Source: Iodobacter sp025352645 (GTDB lineage Bacteria > Pseudomonadota > Gammaproteobacteria > Burkholderiales > Chitinibacteraceae). Taken from it: a stretch of DNA of 64,000 nt. The DNA lies in contig NZ_JAWQUO010000003.1 in NCBI RefSeq assembly GCF_033446605.1, positions 62,001 to 126,000 on the forward strand, read 5' to 3'. Within the stretch, counting starts at the first letter, position 1, and every line of letters starts with the position of its first letter. Shown one piece after another: positions 42,790-51,400 of the stretch. The translations under genes and the position numbers were made by a program. Under the pieces are notes generated by a model. The model made no database searches, was not told the origin of the DNA, and saw only the letters and a list, made by a program, of their open reading frames with translations.

Positions 42790-43085
42790 TGCTGCGCATA
42801 CTGGCTCTGATGCTATTGAGTGGCACGGCTTTAGCTACGCCGGATGAAATCACGGGGCGCTATCAATGTGGCTCGGCGCAGTTTTATATCACCTCCAGTG
42901 CGGATATGGAACAAGTCAGGCTGCGTGTTGATGGCCGGATTTATGATCTGCCCGCCATGCGCACGGCCAGCGGCGCGGCTTGGAGCGATGGAGAGTGGAT
43001 TTGGTGGACTAAGGGCGCAGATAGCTTTTTAGAACGCCAGTCGGTCATGGTTGCTAAAGATTGTCTGAAGAAGCCAGTGAAATAA
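42789..43085 (+). CDS. MliC-like exported lysozyme-inhibitor-family protein
   Basis: The 98-residue protein starts at ATG 42789 with a signal peptide (MLRILALMLLSGTALA). The mature part has the small beta-barrel pattern of the MliC family: RYQCGSAQFYIT, YDLPAMRTASGAAWSDGEWIWWTKGADSFLE and a C-terminal Cys that could pair with the first. MliC proteins inhibit C-type lysozyme at the envelope. The signal peptide lacks a clear lipobox, so it is probably soluble periplasmic. Resemblance is by motif, so moderate confidence. Confidence 0.65.
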   Translation: MLRILALMLLSGTALATPDEITGRYQCGSAQFYITSSADMEQVRLRVDGRIYDLPAMRTASGAAWSDGEWIWWTKGADSFLERQSVMVAKDCLKKPVK

Positions 43086-43228
43086 TTGGGATAATGAAAA
43101 ATCTATCTTTCGTCATAATACGGCGCTGCGCTTTAAAAACCCCCCTTACATATTAATGATATGTGGCGTCTATTTTTTAAAAGCGCGTCTTGTCTTATTT
43201 AGAAATATCGGTTTTTCGGGGTTGAGCA

Positions 43229-43972
43229 ATGTTGCGTGTTGATGTGTTATTAGTTGAGCAGGGCCTTGCGCCATCGCGCACTGCCGCTCAAGGCATGATT
43301 GCCGCTGGGCGAGTAAGTAGTGGTGGCAGGGTGATTAGCAAGGCCAGCCTGAAGCTGGCGCAGGATTGCGTACTAGATTTGGCAGTGGATGAGAGCGATC
43401 GCTTTGTTTCCCGTGGCGGATTCAAGCTGGCAGGTGCTTTAGCTCAAGCGGGTGTGGATGTGGCGGGTATGCAAGTACTGGATGTGGGGATTTCTACCGG
43501 TGGCTTTAGTGATTGCCTGCTGCAAGCAGGCGCACGCAAAGTGATTGGAGTAGAAGTCGGCCACGGCCAACTACACCCAAGGCTGCTGGCGGATCAGCGC
43601 ATCGTGCAGTTTGAAGGTGTAAATGCTCGTCACCTTAGCCCCGCGTTAATTGCTAGCGCCCAAGACGGGCCGCTGCAGCTGATTGTGGGCGATGTATCCT
43701 TTATCTCGCTCACGCTGATTTTGCCAGCGCTACGTTCCATGCTGCAGCCCCAAGCGGCACTGCTGTTCTTGGTAAAACCACAGTTTGAAGTTGGCAAGGC
43801 GGGCATCGCCCGTGGCGGTATCGTTAAAGACGAAAGTCTTTATGCCGAGGTAGAAGTCAAAATAAAAACAGCCGCAATAGCGGCTGGATTTATGGTGAAG
43901 GATTACTTTGCTAGCTCGATTACCGGTGGTGATGGGAATCGTGAATTTTTTATTTATGCGCTAGCCCTGTAG
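43229..43972 (+). CDS. tlyA: TlyA-family rRNA methyltransferase / haemolysin-like protein
   Basis: The 247-residue protein has an N-terminal S4 domain (RVDVLLVEQGLAPSRTAAQGMIAAGRV) and a Rossmann FtsJ-like methyltransferase domain with SAM motif VLDVGISTGGFSDCLLQAGA and LIVGDVSFISLTLILPAL. Family members 2'-O-methylate rRNA; the haemolysin label is historical. It stands alone, 143 bases after the MliC-like gene. Confidence 0.9.
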   Translation: MLRVDVLLVEQGLAPSRTAAQGMIAAGRVSSGGRVISKASLKLAQDCVLDLAVDESDRFVSRGGFKLAGALAQAGVDVAGMQVLDVGISTGGFSDCLLQAGARKVIGVEVGHGQLHPRLLADQRIVQFEGVNARHLSPALIASAQDGPLQLIVGDVSFISLTLILPALRSMLQPQAALLFLVKPQFEVGKAGIARGGIVKDESLYAEVEVKIKTAAIAAGFMVKDYFASSITGGDGNREFFIYALAL

Positions 43973-43974
43973 GG

Positions 43975-44067
43975 GGCGGGATAGCTAAGCGGCTTTTGCT
44001 TGGTGTAACCCGCCATGACGTACAGAAGCACAGTGGGTTATGACAGAAATCTGTCTAACCCACTCTA
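43975..44067. repeat. Intergenic inverted repeats between tlyA and the PglL-like gene
   Basis: This short gap holds hairpin-forming sequence related to the GTAGGGCGGG repeats: GGCGGG...GTAACCCGCC, then GTGGGTTATGACAGA...TCTGTCTAACCCAC. It separates two convergent genes and may serve as a bidirectional transcription end, though no long T-tract is present. Confidence 0.5.
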
Positions 44068-44071
44068 CGTT

Positions 44072-45802
44072 TTATTTCTTTTTCCCAAACAACACTTCTG
44101 CGTCATCCACTTCTTTTAATAGCGCCCGTACTTCGGGCTCTTTAAATTCGCCGATGGCTTCTTTGTAATATTCCAAGCTTTCTGGATAAGCAAACGCAGC
44201 TTGGCGCATTAAGCTGTGAGCTTTGCTGCTGTTGCCACGCAGGGCTTCCATAATGGCTTGATCGCTCAACTGGGTAGGGTAGGGACGAACTTGGTTTAGC
44301 CTATCCAAAATTTGCAGTTTCCATGGCATGTCCGCCTTGCTGGCGACGATGTAGTTGGATAACGCAAAATCAGCGTAGAAATCGATAAGTGGGTTTTTCT
44401 TCAGCTTTTGTAGGGTATTAATCCGGCTCGCGTTTTCTTCGGGCTTAGGCGATGGGTCCATGATTGGGTAAATCTGGATATACAGCAGGCCACCAAACAC
44501 GGCGGTAGCGAGGGCTGCAACGCCGTAGCTGCCTAAGGTTGCACGTACTGCCCAGTTGGGCATCTCTAGCTTGCGTGGTGCATCAGAGCGCATAAAGAAC
44601 AGCGCCAGTGCAAAAGGGCCCATTAGGTGGTAATACCAGAGCGGGTATTCAACCAAGCTATGCAGTACCGACACAATCACCATAGATGCGCCAAATATTT
44701 TAACTGGGTCGTGCTCGCGTTTTAGCAGAGCAATAAACATCCATAAAATCCCACCCGCCATCACGGCAGCACCAGCTAAACCTGTCTCTGCCATGATATT
44801 GAGCAGTGAATTATGTGCATGAGTAAACAGCACGCTTTCTGTCACGATGGCAAAAGCGGGGTTGATTTGTAGTGCGATACTTTGCGATGGATAAGCGCCC
44901 CAGCCAATACCCAGCCAAGGGTGGGCTAAAAAGGTTAGCCATGCTTTATGCCATTCCACCAAGCGGCGTGCACCGTTGGAGTCCAGCCTATCTAAGCCGG
45001 TTGGTACTTCATTTTTGGCGTGTAGCAAGGATTGCAGTGCTTCATTCACCCAGGGTGCTACAAACTGCATCACGATGATTAGCGCAGCACAAGCGACTAA
45101 ATATCCGCCAAAGCGGCGCACGCTGTCTTTGCCCAGCCAAGCAGATAGGCCACCAAATACCAGCCAAGCGCCAGCATACATAAACGGTGAGCGTGAGCTG
45201 CTCCATGCAATGGCTAGGGCTAGCCACATCGCCACTGGCCAAAACCACGTTCTAGGTAATTCTTTTTCTGCGGCCAACCACGCTGCGGCAGCTAAGCCCC
45301 AAGTTAGATAATGACCATAGAGATTTTTCTGGCCTAAGTGGCCAAAAATTAAGCGTGGGCCGTTTTGGATCAGTTCGATAACTTGTTGCACTGATACGCC
45401 AGAATTAAAAATGGCTCCAGCTAATAAACCCCAAGCAAAGAAAGGGGCAAGCTGCATGTTGCCAAAATGATCTCTTGCCCTTGCCAGTGCCCATACGGAA
45501 AACGCTGCGGTAAGCGCGTAAAGAATAGGCTCGGTGCGATCAGACCAATAGAGTACCGGCATGACGAGCATCTGCAGGGCAATTACCGCAGCTAAACCAA
45601 ACCAGATCAAGCTGGCATAAGGCGGGCTGGATTTTTTGTAGCTAGGCAGAGCCGCAGCGGTAAGTACCATCAGTACGGCAAGCACCAAGGCGGCTAGCTC
45701 TGAGGGGAATACCGGATTAGGCGCATAGCGAAAAGGAATGCCGCAGGGAACTGCGGCAAGCAAAAACAGCAGGGTTTGGAATATTCTTAGTTGCGGGATC
45801 AT
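44072..45802 (-). CDS. PglL/Wzy-like O-oligosaccharyltransferase
   Basis: The 576-residue polytopic protein has about a dozen membrane helices. The PglL_A-type segment GHLGQKNLYGHYLTWGLAAAAWL, the ligase segment WLGIGWGAYPSQ and THAHNSLLNIMAETGLAGA (with the conserved His) precede a soluble C-terminal region. This is the pattern of pilin/protein O-glycosylation ligases of Neisseriales, which move lipid-linked glycans onto periplasmic proteins. Its start overlaps the tatC stop (ATGA), so it is the last gene of the his-tat transcript. O-antigen ligase is the alternative. Confidence 0.85.
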   Translation of the reverse strand: MIPQLRIFQTLLFLLAAVPCGIPFRYAPNPVFPSELAALVLAVLMVLTAAALPSYKKSSPPYASLIWFGLAAVIALQMLVMPVLYWSDRTEPILYALTAAFSVWALARARDHFGNMQLAPFFAWGLLAGAIFNSGVSVQQVIELIQNGPRLIFGHLGQKNLYGHYLTWGLAAAAWLAAEKELPRTWFWPVAMWLALAIAWSSSRSPFMYAGAWLVFGGLSAWLGKDSVRRFGGYLVACAALIIVMQFVAPWVNEALQSLLHAKNEVPTGLDRLDSNGARRLVEWHKAWLTFLAHPWLGIGWGAYPSQSIALQINPAFAIVTESVLFTHAHNSLLNIMAETGLAGAAVMAGGILWMFIALLKREHDPVKIFGASMVIVSVLHSLVEYPLWYYHLMGPFALALFFMRSDAPRKLEMPNWAVRATLGSYGVAALATAVFGGLLYIQIYPIMDPSPKPEENASRINTLQKLKKNPLIDFYADFALSNYIVASKADMPWKLQILDRLNQVRPYPTQLSDQAIMEALRGNSSKAHSLMRQAAFAYPESLEYYKEAIGEFKEPEVRALLKEVDDAEVLFGKKK

Positions 45803-46539
45803 GGTGTGTTTTCGATGCTTTCTTGGGGAGTTTTATACATCCAGCTGGCGACCAAAACGCCCGCTTCAAATAAAAACCAAAGCGGAATGGCCAACAGGCA
45901 TTGGGATACCACATCCGGCGGAGTAACCACCGCCGCGATGACAAAGGCGCCGACGATAACATAGGGGCGGATTTCTTTCAGTTTGGCGATACTAATAAAG
46001 CCCATCTTCACCAGCACAATCACCAGAATCGGCACTTCAAAGGTCACGCCAAAAGAGATAAACATGCCAATGGCAAAATCCAAATACTCGCCAGAATCGG
46101 GCAGCCATTGCATCGAGGCTGGAATCACTGAAACAATAAATTTAAATACCACACCAAACACAAGGAAATAAGCAAAACTAACGCCCAACATAAAGAGCAG
46201 GGTAGAGGCGACCACCAGTGGCAAGATGAGCTTTTTTTCCTGCGCATAAAGGCCAGGGGCAATAAAGGCCCATAGCTGGTAAAGCGTATGCGGCAGGGTA
46301 ATCATAAATGCCACCATTGAGGTGATTTTTATCTGCAGCATAAAGGGGGAGGCAATGCCAATGGTGATCAGACGCTGATTAGGTAAAACGTGAGTCAGCG
46401 GGGCCACCATCAGATCATAAAGCTGTTCTGAAAAATAAAAGCAGGCAAGAAACCCGACCAAGAAAACCGCTGCGATACGTATAATCCGCGTACGCAATTC
46501 GAGTAAATGGACTAAGAGAGGCTGGAGGTTATCCGTCAT
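45799..46539 (-). CDS. tatC: Sec-independent translocase subunit TatC
   Basis: The 246-residue six-helix protein begins MTDNLQPLLVHLLELRTRIIR, with the conserved HLxELRxR receptor motif for twin-arginine signals. A longer in-frame start at 46740 would run through tatB and is rejected. It works with TatA and TatB, encoded just upstream. The gap to tatB (115 bases) contains an inverted repeat of GTGGGCA / TGCCCAC type. Confidence 0.96.
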   Translation of the reverse strand: MTDNLQPLLVHLLELRTRIIRIAAVFLVGFLACFYFSEQLYDLMVAPLTHVLPNQRLITIGIASPFMLQIKITSMVAFMITLPHTLYQLWAFIAPGLYAQEKKLILPLVVASTLLFMLGVSFAYFLVFGVVFKFIVSVIPASMQWLPDSGEYLDFAIGMFISFGVTFEVPILVIVLVKMGFISIAKLKEIRPYVIVGAFVIAAVVTPPDVVSQCLLAIPLWFLFEAGVLVASWMYKTPQESIENTP

Positions 46540-46654
46540 ATTTAACGCCGAGATATGTGGAGTGGGCAGGTTTTTTGCCCAACGATGATGTGCATTGTTA
46601 TCCGTGAGGCGATGTGGGCAAGCTGCCCACTTTAAGCCTGCATCATCTTTGGTT

Positions 46655-47029
46655 TCAACGCCGATCTGGCCTAGATTCTGCATGTGCTGCCGCAGGCGGG
46701 GCGAATAAATCACCTTGAGGGCCCACAGGAATTTCATCAACCGCTGGCTGTTCTATAGGCTCAGACAACGCGGCCTTTGCTTCCTCTAGGGGCTGATGAA
46801 TGGTTTGGCTGAGTTGGTTTGCCTCGGCACGAATTTCTGCTTCGACTTTAGCAAGCTCAGCCAGTTGAAATTCTTTATCTAGATCAGACTTTACCGTCGA
46901 GATAAAGCGCTGCGCACGGCCCAGCAAGGCACCGGCAGTACGCGCCACCTTAGGGAGTTTCTCTGGACCAATCACAACTAAGGCGACGGCGCTGATAATA
47001 ATAAGCTCACCAAAACTAACATCAAACAC
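46655..47029 (-). CDS. tatB: Sec-independent translocase subunit TatB
   Basis: The 124-residue protein has one N-terminal membrane helix (MFDVSFGELIIISAVALVVIGPEKLPKVARTAGA) with the Glu and Gly-Pro hinge typical of TatB, an amphipathic helix and a Pro/Ala-rich acidic tail. TatB forms the receptor complex with TatC. It begins 9 bases after tatA. Confidence 0.94.
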   Translation of the reverse strand: MFDVSFGELIIISAVALVVIGPEKLPKVARTAGALLGRAQRFISTVKSDLDKEFQLAELAKVEAEIRAEANQLSQTIHQPLEEAKAALSEPIEQPAVDEIPVGPQGDLFAPPAAAHAESRPDRR

Positions 47030-47038
47030 GGGCGAACC

Positions 47039-47230
47039 TTAGCGTTTGTCGGTTTCGACGGGTTTATCTTCACTCTTGGCGGCTGGGGTTTCACCATCTT
47101 TGATGCCGTCTTTGAAGCCTTTTACCGCAGAGCCTAAGTCTTTACCAATATTGCCGAGCTTTTTGGTGCCAAAAACTAAAACCACAATGACCAGAACGAT
47201 CAGCCAATGCCAGATGCTAAATGAACCCAT
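47039..47230 (-). CDS. tatA: Sec-independent translocase subunit TatA
   Basis: The 63-residue protein has one membrane helix (MGSFSIWHWLIVLVIVVLVFG), the FG hinge, an amphipathic helix (TKKLGNIGKDLGSAVKGFKDG) and a charged tail. It forms the pore for folded twin-arginine substrates. It begins 21 bases after hinT. Confidence 0.95.
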   Translation of the reverse strand: MGSFSIWHWLIVLVIVVLVFGTKKLGNIGKDLGSAVKGFKDGIKDGETPAAKSEDKPVETDKR

Positions 47231-47251
47231 GATAATCTCCTTGCTTCACGC

Positions 47252-47608
47252 TTATTGCGTGGTGATGTCTGAAATATTCGTTGTAAGGGGCTTGCCGCCA
47301 ATCACATGCATATGTAAGTGGAAGAACGTCTGCCCACCACCATGACCGGTGTTGATAATAGTGCGGTAGCCATCATCCAAGCCTTGCTCTTTGGCAAGCT
47401 TGGCCGTTAAAAGCAGCATTTTGCCTAGCACCGCTTGATGTTCTGTTGTGGCGTGTGCCAAAGAATCGACATGCACTTTAGGCACCACTAAAAAATGCAC
47501 GGGTGCAACGGGGTGAATATCGTGAAAAGCGATCACATCATCGTCTTCAAATACTTTCTTTGCAGGAATCTCACCAGCGGCAATTTTACAAAATAGGCAA
47601 TCGCTCAT
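47252..47608 (-). CDS. hinT: HIT-family hydrolase (HinT-like)
   Basis: The 118-residue histidine triad protein starts MSDCLFCKIAAGEIPAKKVF and ends with the catalytic triad FFHLHMHVIGG. HinT enzymes hydrolyse purine nucleoside phosphoramidates. The frame extends to 47659 but overlaps hisE, so ATG 47608 is preferred, 1 base after the hisE stop. The hisE-hinT-tatABC order is conserved in many betaproteobacteria. Confidence 0.95.
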   Translation of the reverse strand: MSDCLFCKIAAGEIPAKKVFEDDDVIAFHDIHPVAPVHFLVVPKVHVDSLAHATTEHQAVLGKMLLLTAKLAKEQGLDDGYRTIINTGHGGGQTFFHLHMHVIGGKPLTTNISDITTQ

Positions 47609-47609
47609 G

Positions 47610-47936
47610 CTATTGCTCCTGACGTGAATTTTTTTCATCAATGCCAGAAATGCCTTCACGGCGGGCTAATTCTGCTAGCACATCGTCGGCGCTTAAGCCT
47701 TCATGGGCCAGTAGCACTAAGGTATGGAACCACAGATCGGCAACTTCTCGGACAATATGCAGTTTATCGCCATCTTTGGCCGCCATAATGGTTTCTACCG
47801 CTTCTTCCCCCACCTTTTTCAAGATGGCGTCGGTGCCTTGATGCAGCAATTTGGCCACATAAGAGGTGGAAGGATCACTATTACGGCGCTCGGCCAGCGT
47901 GGTGGATAAGCGTTCCAGAATATCTGCAGAGACCAT
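47610..47936 (-). CDS. hisE: Phosphoribosyl-ATP diphosphatase
   Basis: The 108-residue MazG-fold protein has KKVGEEAVETIMAAKDGD and REVADLWFHTLVLLAHEGLS, holding the acidic metal-binding residues. It carries out step two of histidine synthesis, PR-ATP to PR-AMP. It is separate from hisI here, whereas enterobacteria fuse them. The 121-base gap to hisI contains no gene. Confidence 0.95.
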   Translation of the reverse strand: MVSADILERLSTTLAERRNSDPSTSYVAKLLHQGTDAILKKVGEEAVETIMAAKDGDKLHIVREVADLWFHTLVLLAHEGLSADDVLAELARREGISGIDEKNSRQEQ

Positions 47937-48057
47937 AGCTTTACCTTATCTGATGTACTTCAAGCTCGATTATATTGCTAATAGGTTACAAGTATGTGGC
48001 GATTATATGGAAATCTTGCCACTAAAGACGCTGGCATACCCCCCTTGAGGGATGACC

Positions 48058-48447
48058 TTAAGGCTTGGAGGCGTAAATTTGTGTGGGGTCTTTGAGCACC
48101 GCATCAGTGATGACCCACTCGCCATCGATCAAGGTGCGGAAAAAACAGCTGGGGCGGCCAGTATGGCAGGCAATGCCACCCACTTGCTCGATTTGGTAGA
48201 TCAGCACATCACCATCGCAATCAAACTGGATGGCCGATACCTTTTGAAAGTGGCCAGATTCCTCGCCCTTATGCCAGAGCTTTTGTCTTGAACGAGTCCA
48301 GTAGTGCGCGGTGTTTTTTTCGGCGGTGAGCGCCACCGCTTCACGGTTGGCGTAGGCAAACATTAGTATGCGGCCACTTTCTTGATCTTGGGCAATCACG
48401 GGTACGAGGCCTTTTTCATCCCACTTTATTTCATCTAGCCAGCTCAT
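48058..48447 (-). CDS. hisI: Phosphoribosyl-AMP cyclohydrolase
   Basis: The 129-residue zinc enzyme opens the adenine ring of PR-AMP. Motifs: VPVIAQDQESGRILMFAYAN, WHKGEESGHFQKV, DCDGDVLIYQIEQVG and ACHTGRPSCFF, with the Cys ligands for zinc and Asp residues for magnesium. Its start overlaps the hisF stop by four bases (ATGA). Confidence 0.96.
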   Translation of the reverse strand: MSWLDEIKWDEKGLVPVIAQDQESGRILMFAYANREAVALTAEKNTAHYWTRSRQKLWHKGEESGHFQKVSAIQFDCDGDVLIYQIEQVGGIACHTGRPSCFFRTLIDGEWVITDAVLKDPTQIYASKP

Positions 48448-49217
48448 AAGCGCACCTCAATGCCTGCGGTGCGCATGACTTCTTTGGCTTGGCGCACGGT
48501 ATATTCGCCAAAATGAAAGATGCTGGCGGCAAGCACCGCATCGGCGTGGCCTTGGATCACACCATCGACTAAATGCTGCAGATTGCCTACGCCGCCAGAG
48601 GCAATCACGGGGATATCCACCGCATCGCTTACTGCACGGGTGAGTGGCAGATTAAAGCCAATCTTGGTGCCATCTCTATCCATGCTGGTGAGTAAAATCT
48701 CGCCAGCACCAAATTGCTGCATCCGTGTGGCCCATTCAATGGCATCTAGCCCCGTGGCGGTGCGGCCACCGAGGGTAAACACTTCCCAGCGTAATGGCTC
48801 GCCTGGCAGGCTGACTTGCTTGGCATCAATGGCCACCACAATCGCTTGGCTGCCAAAGCGATCACTGGCGTCTTTTACCATCTGTGGGTTGGTCACGGCG
48901 GTGGTGTTGATGCTGACTTTATCGGCTCCCGCATTGAGCAGGCGGCGGATATCATCAACCACCCGAATCCCACCACCCACCGTCAGTGGAATAAACACTT
49001 GGGCTGCCACTTCTTCAATCACATGCAAAATAATATCGCGCTGATCGGATGAGGCGGTAATGTCTAAGAAGGTGAGCTCGTCTGCACCTTGGTCATCATA
49101 TTTCTTGGCGATTTCGACTGGATCACCTGCATCACGCAGGCCTACAAAGTTGATACCCTTGACCACGCGGCCAGCGGTGACATCAAGACAGGGGATAATA
49201 CGTTTAGCAAGGGACAT
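48444..49217 (-). CDS. hisF: Imidazole glycerol phosphate synthase cyclase subunit
   Basis: The 257-residue TIM barrel starts MSLAKRIIPCLDVTAGRVVKG and has the second catalytic Asp in TSMDRDGTKIGF. With HisH it makes imidazole glycerol phosphate and AICAR. The frame extends upstream to 49424 without conserved sequence and overlaps another gene, so ATG 49217 is used. Confidence 0.97.
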   Translation of the reverse strand: MSLAKRIIPCLDVTAGRVVKGINFVGLRDAGDPVEIAKKYDDQGADELTFLDITASSDQRDIILHVIEEVAAQVFIPLTVGGGIRVVDDIRRLLNAGADKVSINTTAVTNPQMVKDASDRFGSQAIVVAIDAKQVSLPGEPLRWEVFTLGGRTATGLDAIEWATRMQQFGAGEILLTSMDRDGTKIGFNLPLTRAVSDAVDIPVIASGGVGNLQHLVDGVIQGHADAVLAASIFHFGEYTVRQAKEVMRTAGIEVRL

Positions 49218-49251
49218 GGCGTTTTTCGGGCTTTTTAGGAAAAGACGGGGC

Positions 49252-49590
49252 TTATTCGGATTGCTGAGCGGTCCATAGCTCCCAGAGTTTGTTGGCCGTT
49301 TCACTATATTGGCCTGGGCAGCCGGCAAACTCAGAGCTAAACCACTGAACAAAGACGTTATGCACGACTTCTCGAACATCGTCTTCAGATTGGCATTGCG
49401 GCAATACACGTAAAATACTGCCAACTTCGGGGGCGTAGCCCTGAGGCTCCATGACCAGCGGGATCATCATTGGGTCACAATCAAATAGCAATTGGCAGAC
49501 TTGCTCAAAGAACAGTGGATCCTGCTCTTGCAGATAGTCGCCAATTTTTCGTTCGCTACTGGCCCAATCAAACCATTCAGGCTGTGACAT
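49252..49590 (-). CDS. Hypothetical protein in the his operon (112 aa)
   Basis: The acidic 112-residue protein lies between hisA and hisF on the same strand. It is rich in aromatic residues and has several Cys (LLFDCDPMM, LPQCQSED, FAGCPGQ) but no signal peptide or membrane helix. I do not recognise a family. Position in the operon and a clean ATG support it as a real gene; no histidine-pathway role can be claimed. Confidence 0.7.
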   Translation of the reverse strand: MSQPEWFDWASSERKIGDYLQEQDPLFFEQVCQLLFDCDPMMIPLVMEPQGYAPEVGSILRVLPQCQSEDDVREVVHNVFVQWFSSEFAGCPGQYSETANKLWELWTAQQSE

Positions 49591-49785
49591 GAATGCCTCA
49601 CGGAGTAGGGCTTGCCGTGCCCCAATCAGCTGGTCGGACTTTAATCGTCGTACTGCAAAAACGCCGGATTGGGTACTGTTTCGCTGGATTTTTTGTTAAA
49701 TAGCCTGCTATTCGCCGCAAAATCTACCAAACTATGCCCCAAATCTATCGTTTATTCCTTATTGACGCTTAAGTTAGACTGGCTG

Positions 49786-50526
49786 CTAGTTAGACAATTC
49801 GTCGGCGAGTTCTTGTGCCGCTTTAAAGTCTATCGTGCCTTCGTAAATGGCTCGGCCGGTAATGACACCTTCAATGCCTTCTGCCTCTACTTCGGCTAGT
49901 TTTCTTACATCGTCTAGATTAGTTAAGCCACCAGAAGCAATCACAGGAATGCTCAGTGCTTGCGCTAGTTTTACGGTGGCTTCGATATTCACGCCGCTCA
50001 GCATGCCATCACGGCCAATATCGGTGTAAATCACACTTTCTACGCCGTAGCCTTCAAAGCGTTTGGCCAGATCAATCACATTTAAATCCGTAATTTTTGC
50101 CCAGCCATCGGTAGCCACAAAGCCATCTTTGGCATCTAGACCAACAATAATTTGGCCAGGAAAAGCATCGCAGGCTTCATGTAAAAAGCCAGGTTGCTTA
50201 ATAGCAGCAGTGCCGATGATGACGTAATCAATGCCTGCATCTAGATACATTTCTATGGTTTCTAAGCTGCGAATTCCGCCGCCCAGTTGTACGGGTACTT
50301 CGCCGTTGATCGCTTTGAGAATGCTTTTAACCGCAGCTAAATTCTTTGGCTTGCCAGCAAATGCGCCGTTTAGATCAACAAGGTGCATGCGGCGAGCGCC
50401 TTGGCCTAGCCAATGGCTTACAAAGCTGGCTGGGTCGTCAGAAAATACTGTGGCGTCGTCTATTTCGCCTTGGCGTAGGCGTACACATTGGCCGTCTTTT
50501 AGGTCGATTGCAGGAATGATCAGCAT
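49786..50526 (-). CDS. hisA: ProFAR isomerase HisA
   Basis: The 246-residue TIM barrel opens the ribose ring of ProFAR. It shows the N-terminal IPAIDLKDGQCVRLRQG with catalytic Asp, VQLGGGIRSLE and the second Asp in YTDIGRDGMLSG. Followed after 195 bases by the 112-residue hypothetical gene. Confidence 0.96.
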   Translation of the reverse strand: MLIIPAIDLKDGQCVRLRQGEIDDATVFSDDPASFVSHWLGQGARRMHLVDLNGAFAGKPKNLAAVKSILKAINGEVPVQLGGGIRSLETIEMYLDAGIDYVIIGTAAIKQPGFLHEACDAFPGQIIVGLDAKDGFVATDGWAKITDLNVIDLAKRFEGYGVESVIYTDIGRDGMLSGVNIEATVKLAQALSIPVIASGGLTNLDDVRKLAEVEAEGIEGVITGRAIYEGTIDFKAAQELADELSN

Positions 50527-50533
50527 AATGGCG

Positions 50534-50737
50534 TCAGGTTTTTTTAAGTGTGGAGAAAAAGTTTTGTCCAGATTGAATCAAGACATTACAAACCAGCATA
50601 AAAACAAAGAAAAATAAGCTAGATGGCCGCTCTGCATCAGCAGGGCTATTGAAGCATTCCATCACTACACTAAAAGTACCCGTCATCAATAAGCTGGTTT
50701 TTAGTGCAGAGCAGAATTGAATCCAGAAGCGCTTCAT
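50534..50737 (-). CDS. Small two-helix membrane protein in the his operon (67 aa)
   Basis: Between hisH and hisA with gaps of only 12 and 7 bases and an AAGG-type RBS. Two hydrophobic stretches (LKTSLLMTGTFSVVMECF; SSLFFFVFMLVCNVLIQSG) predict an inner-membrane hairpin. No family is recognised. Tight packing suggests co-translation with the his genes, but function is unknown. Confidence 0.6.
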   Translation of the reverse strand: MKRFWIQFCSALKTSLLMTGTFSVVMECFNSPADAERPSSLFFFVFMLVCNVLIQSGQNFFSTLKKT

Positions 50738-50749
50738 TCCAACTACCTT

Positions 50750-51391
50750 TTAGATTTTACCATTCCAGTTTACAAAATTCTTTAATAAGCTTAGACCAGC
50801 ATGATGACTTTTTTCAGGATGGCATTGAATAGCAAAGATATTATCCCTTGCAACTGCTGCTGCAAAGCGATAAGGATAGGCACTTTCTAACACGGCAATG
50901 TCTTCATTCGGCTGAAAATGATAGCTGTGTACAAAATAAAAGCGCTCACCATCGGCAATACCTGCCCACAGCGGGTGATCTTGCACCTTAAACATTTCAT
51001 TCCAACCCATATGCGGCACTTTTAATTTTTGCCCTTGGGCATCCAGCATTTTTTCCTTGGGAAAGCGTACTACCTTGCCCTTAAATACCCCAAGCCCTGC
51101 GGTATGGCCTTCTTCGCTGGATTCAAATAAAAGCTGTGCACCCACGCAAATGCCTAGAAAGGGTTTGTTTTGAGCCGCATCAAGCACGGCTTGTTTTAAG
51201 CCGCGCTCGGTCAATTCTTTCATGCAATCGGGCATCGCCCCTTGGCCTGGGAAGACCACTTTGTCTGCTGCTGCAACAATAGCGGGATCGGCAGTCAGCA
51301 CAATATTGGCCAAGTCGCCTGCTACATGTTCTAAAGCCTTGGTGACTGAGCGTAAATTGCCCATTCCATAATCAACAACTGCAATTTTCAT
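50750..51391 (-). CDS. hisH: Imidazole glycerol phosphate synthase glutaminase subunit
   Basis: The 213-residue class I glutamine amidotransferase supplies ammonia to HisF. The nucleophile Cys is in LGICVGAQLLFE; the His/Glu of the triad are in IQCHPEKS; the oxyanion segment is FPGQGAM. Note GICVG where the most common form is GICLG. Confidence 0.97.
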   Translation of the reverse strand: MKIAVVDYGMGNLRSVTKALEHVAGDLANIVLTADPAIVAAADKVVFPGQGAMPDCMKELTERGLKQAVLDAAQNKPFLGICVGAQLLFESSEEGHTAGLGVFKGKVVRFPKEKMLDAQGQKLKVPHMGWNEMFKVQDHPLWAGIADGERFYFVHSYHFQPNEDIAVLESAYPYRFAAAVARDNIFAIQCHPEKSHHAGLSLLKNFVNWNGKI

Positions 51392-51400
51392 GGCGTATTT

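Noticed and set aside
43229..43972. Haemolysin toxin for the TlyA-like gene
   Set aside because: S4 and FtsJ-type SAM motifs point to an RNA methyltransferase; the toxin name is historical.
46540..46740. N-terminal extension of TatC
   Set aside because: The added 67 codons overlap tatB and an inverted-repeat gap; TatC starts at the conserved MTDNLQPLLVHLLELR.
49218..49424. N-terminal extension of HisF
   Set aside because: It overlaps the 112-residue gene and shows no conserved sequence; the standard HisF start MSLAKRIIPCLD fits exactly.
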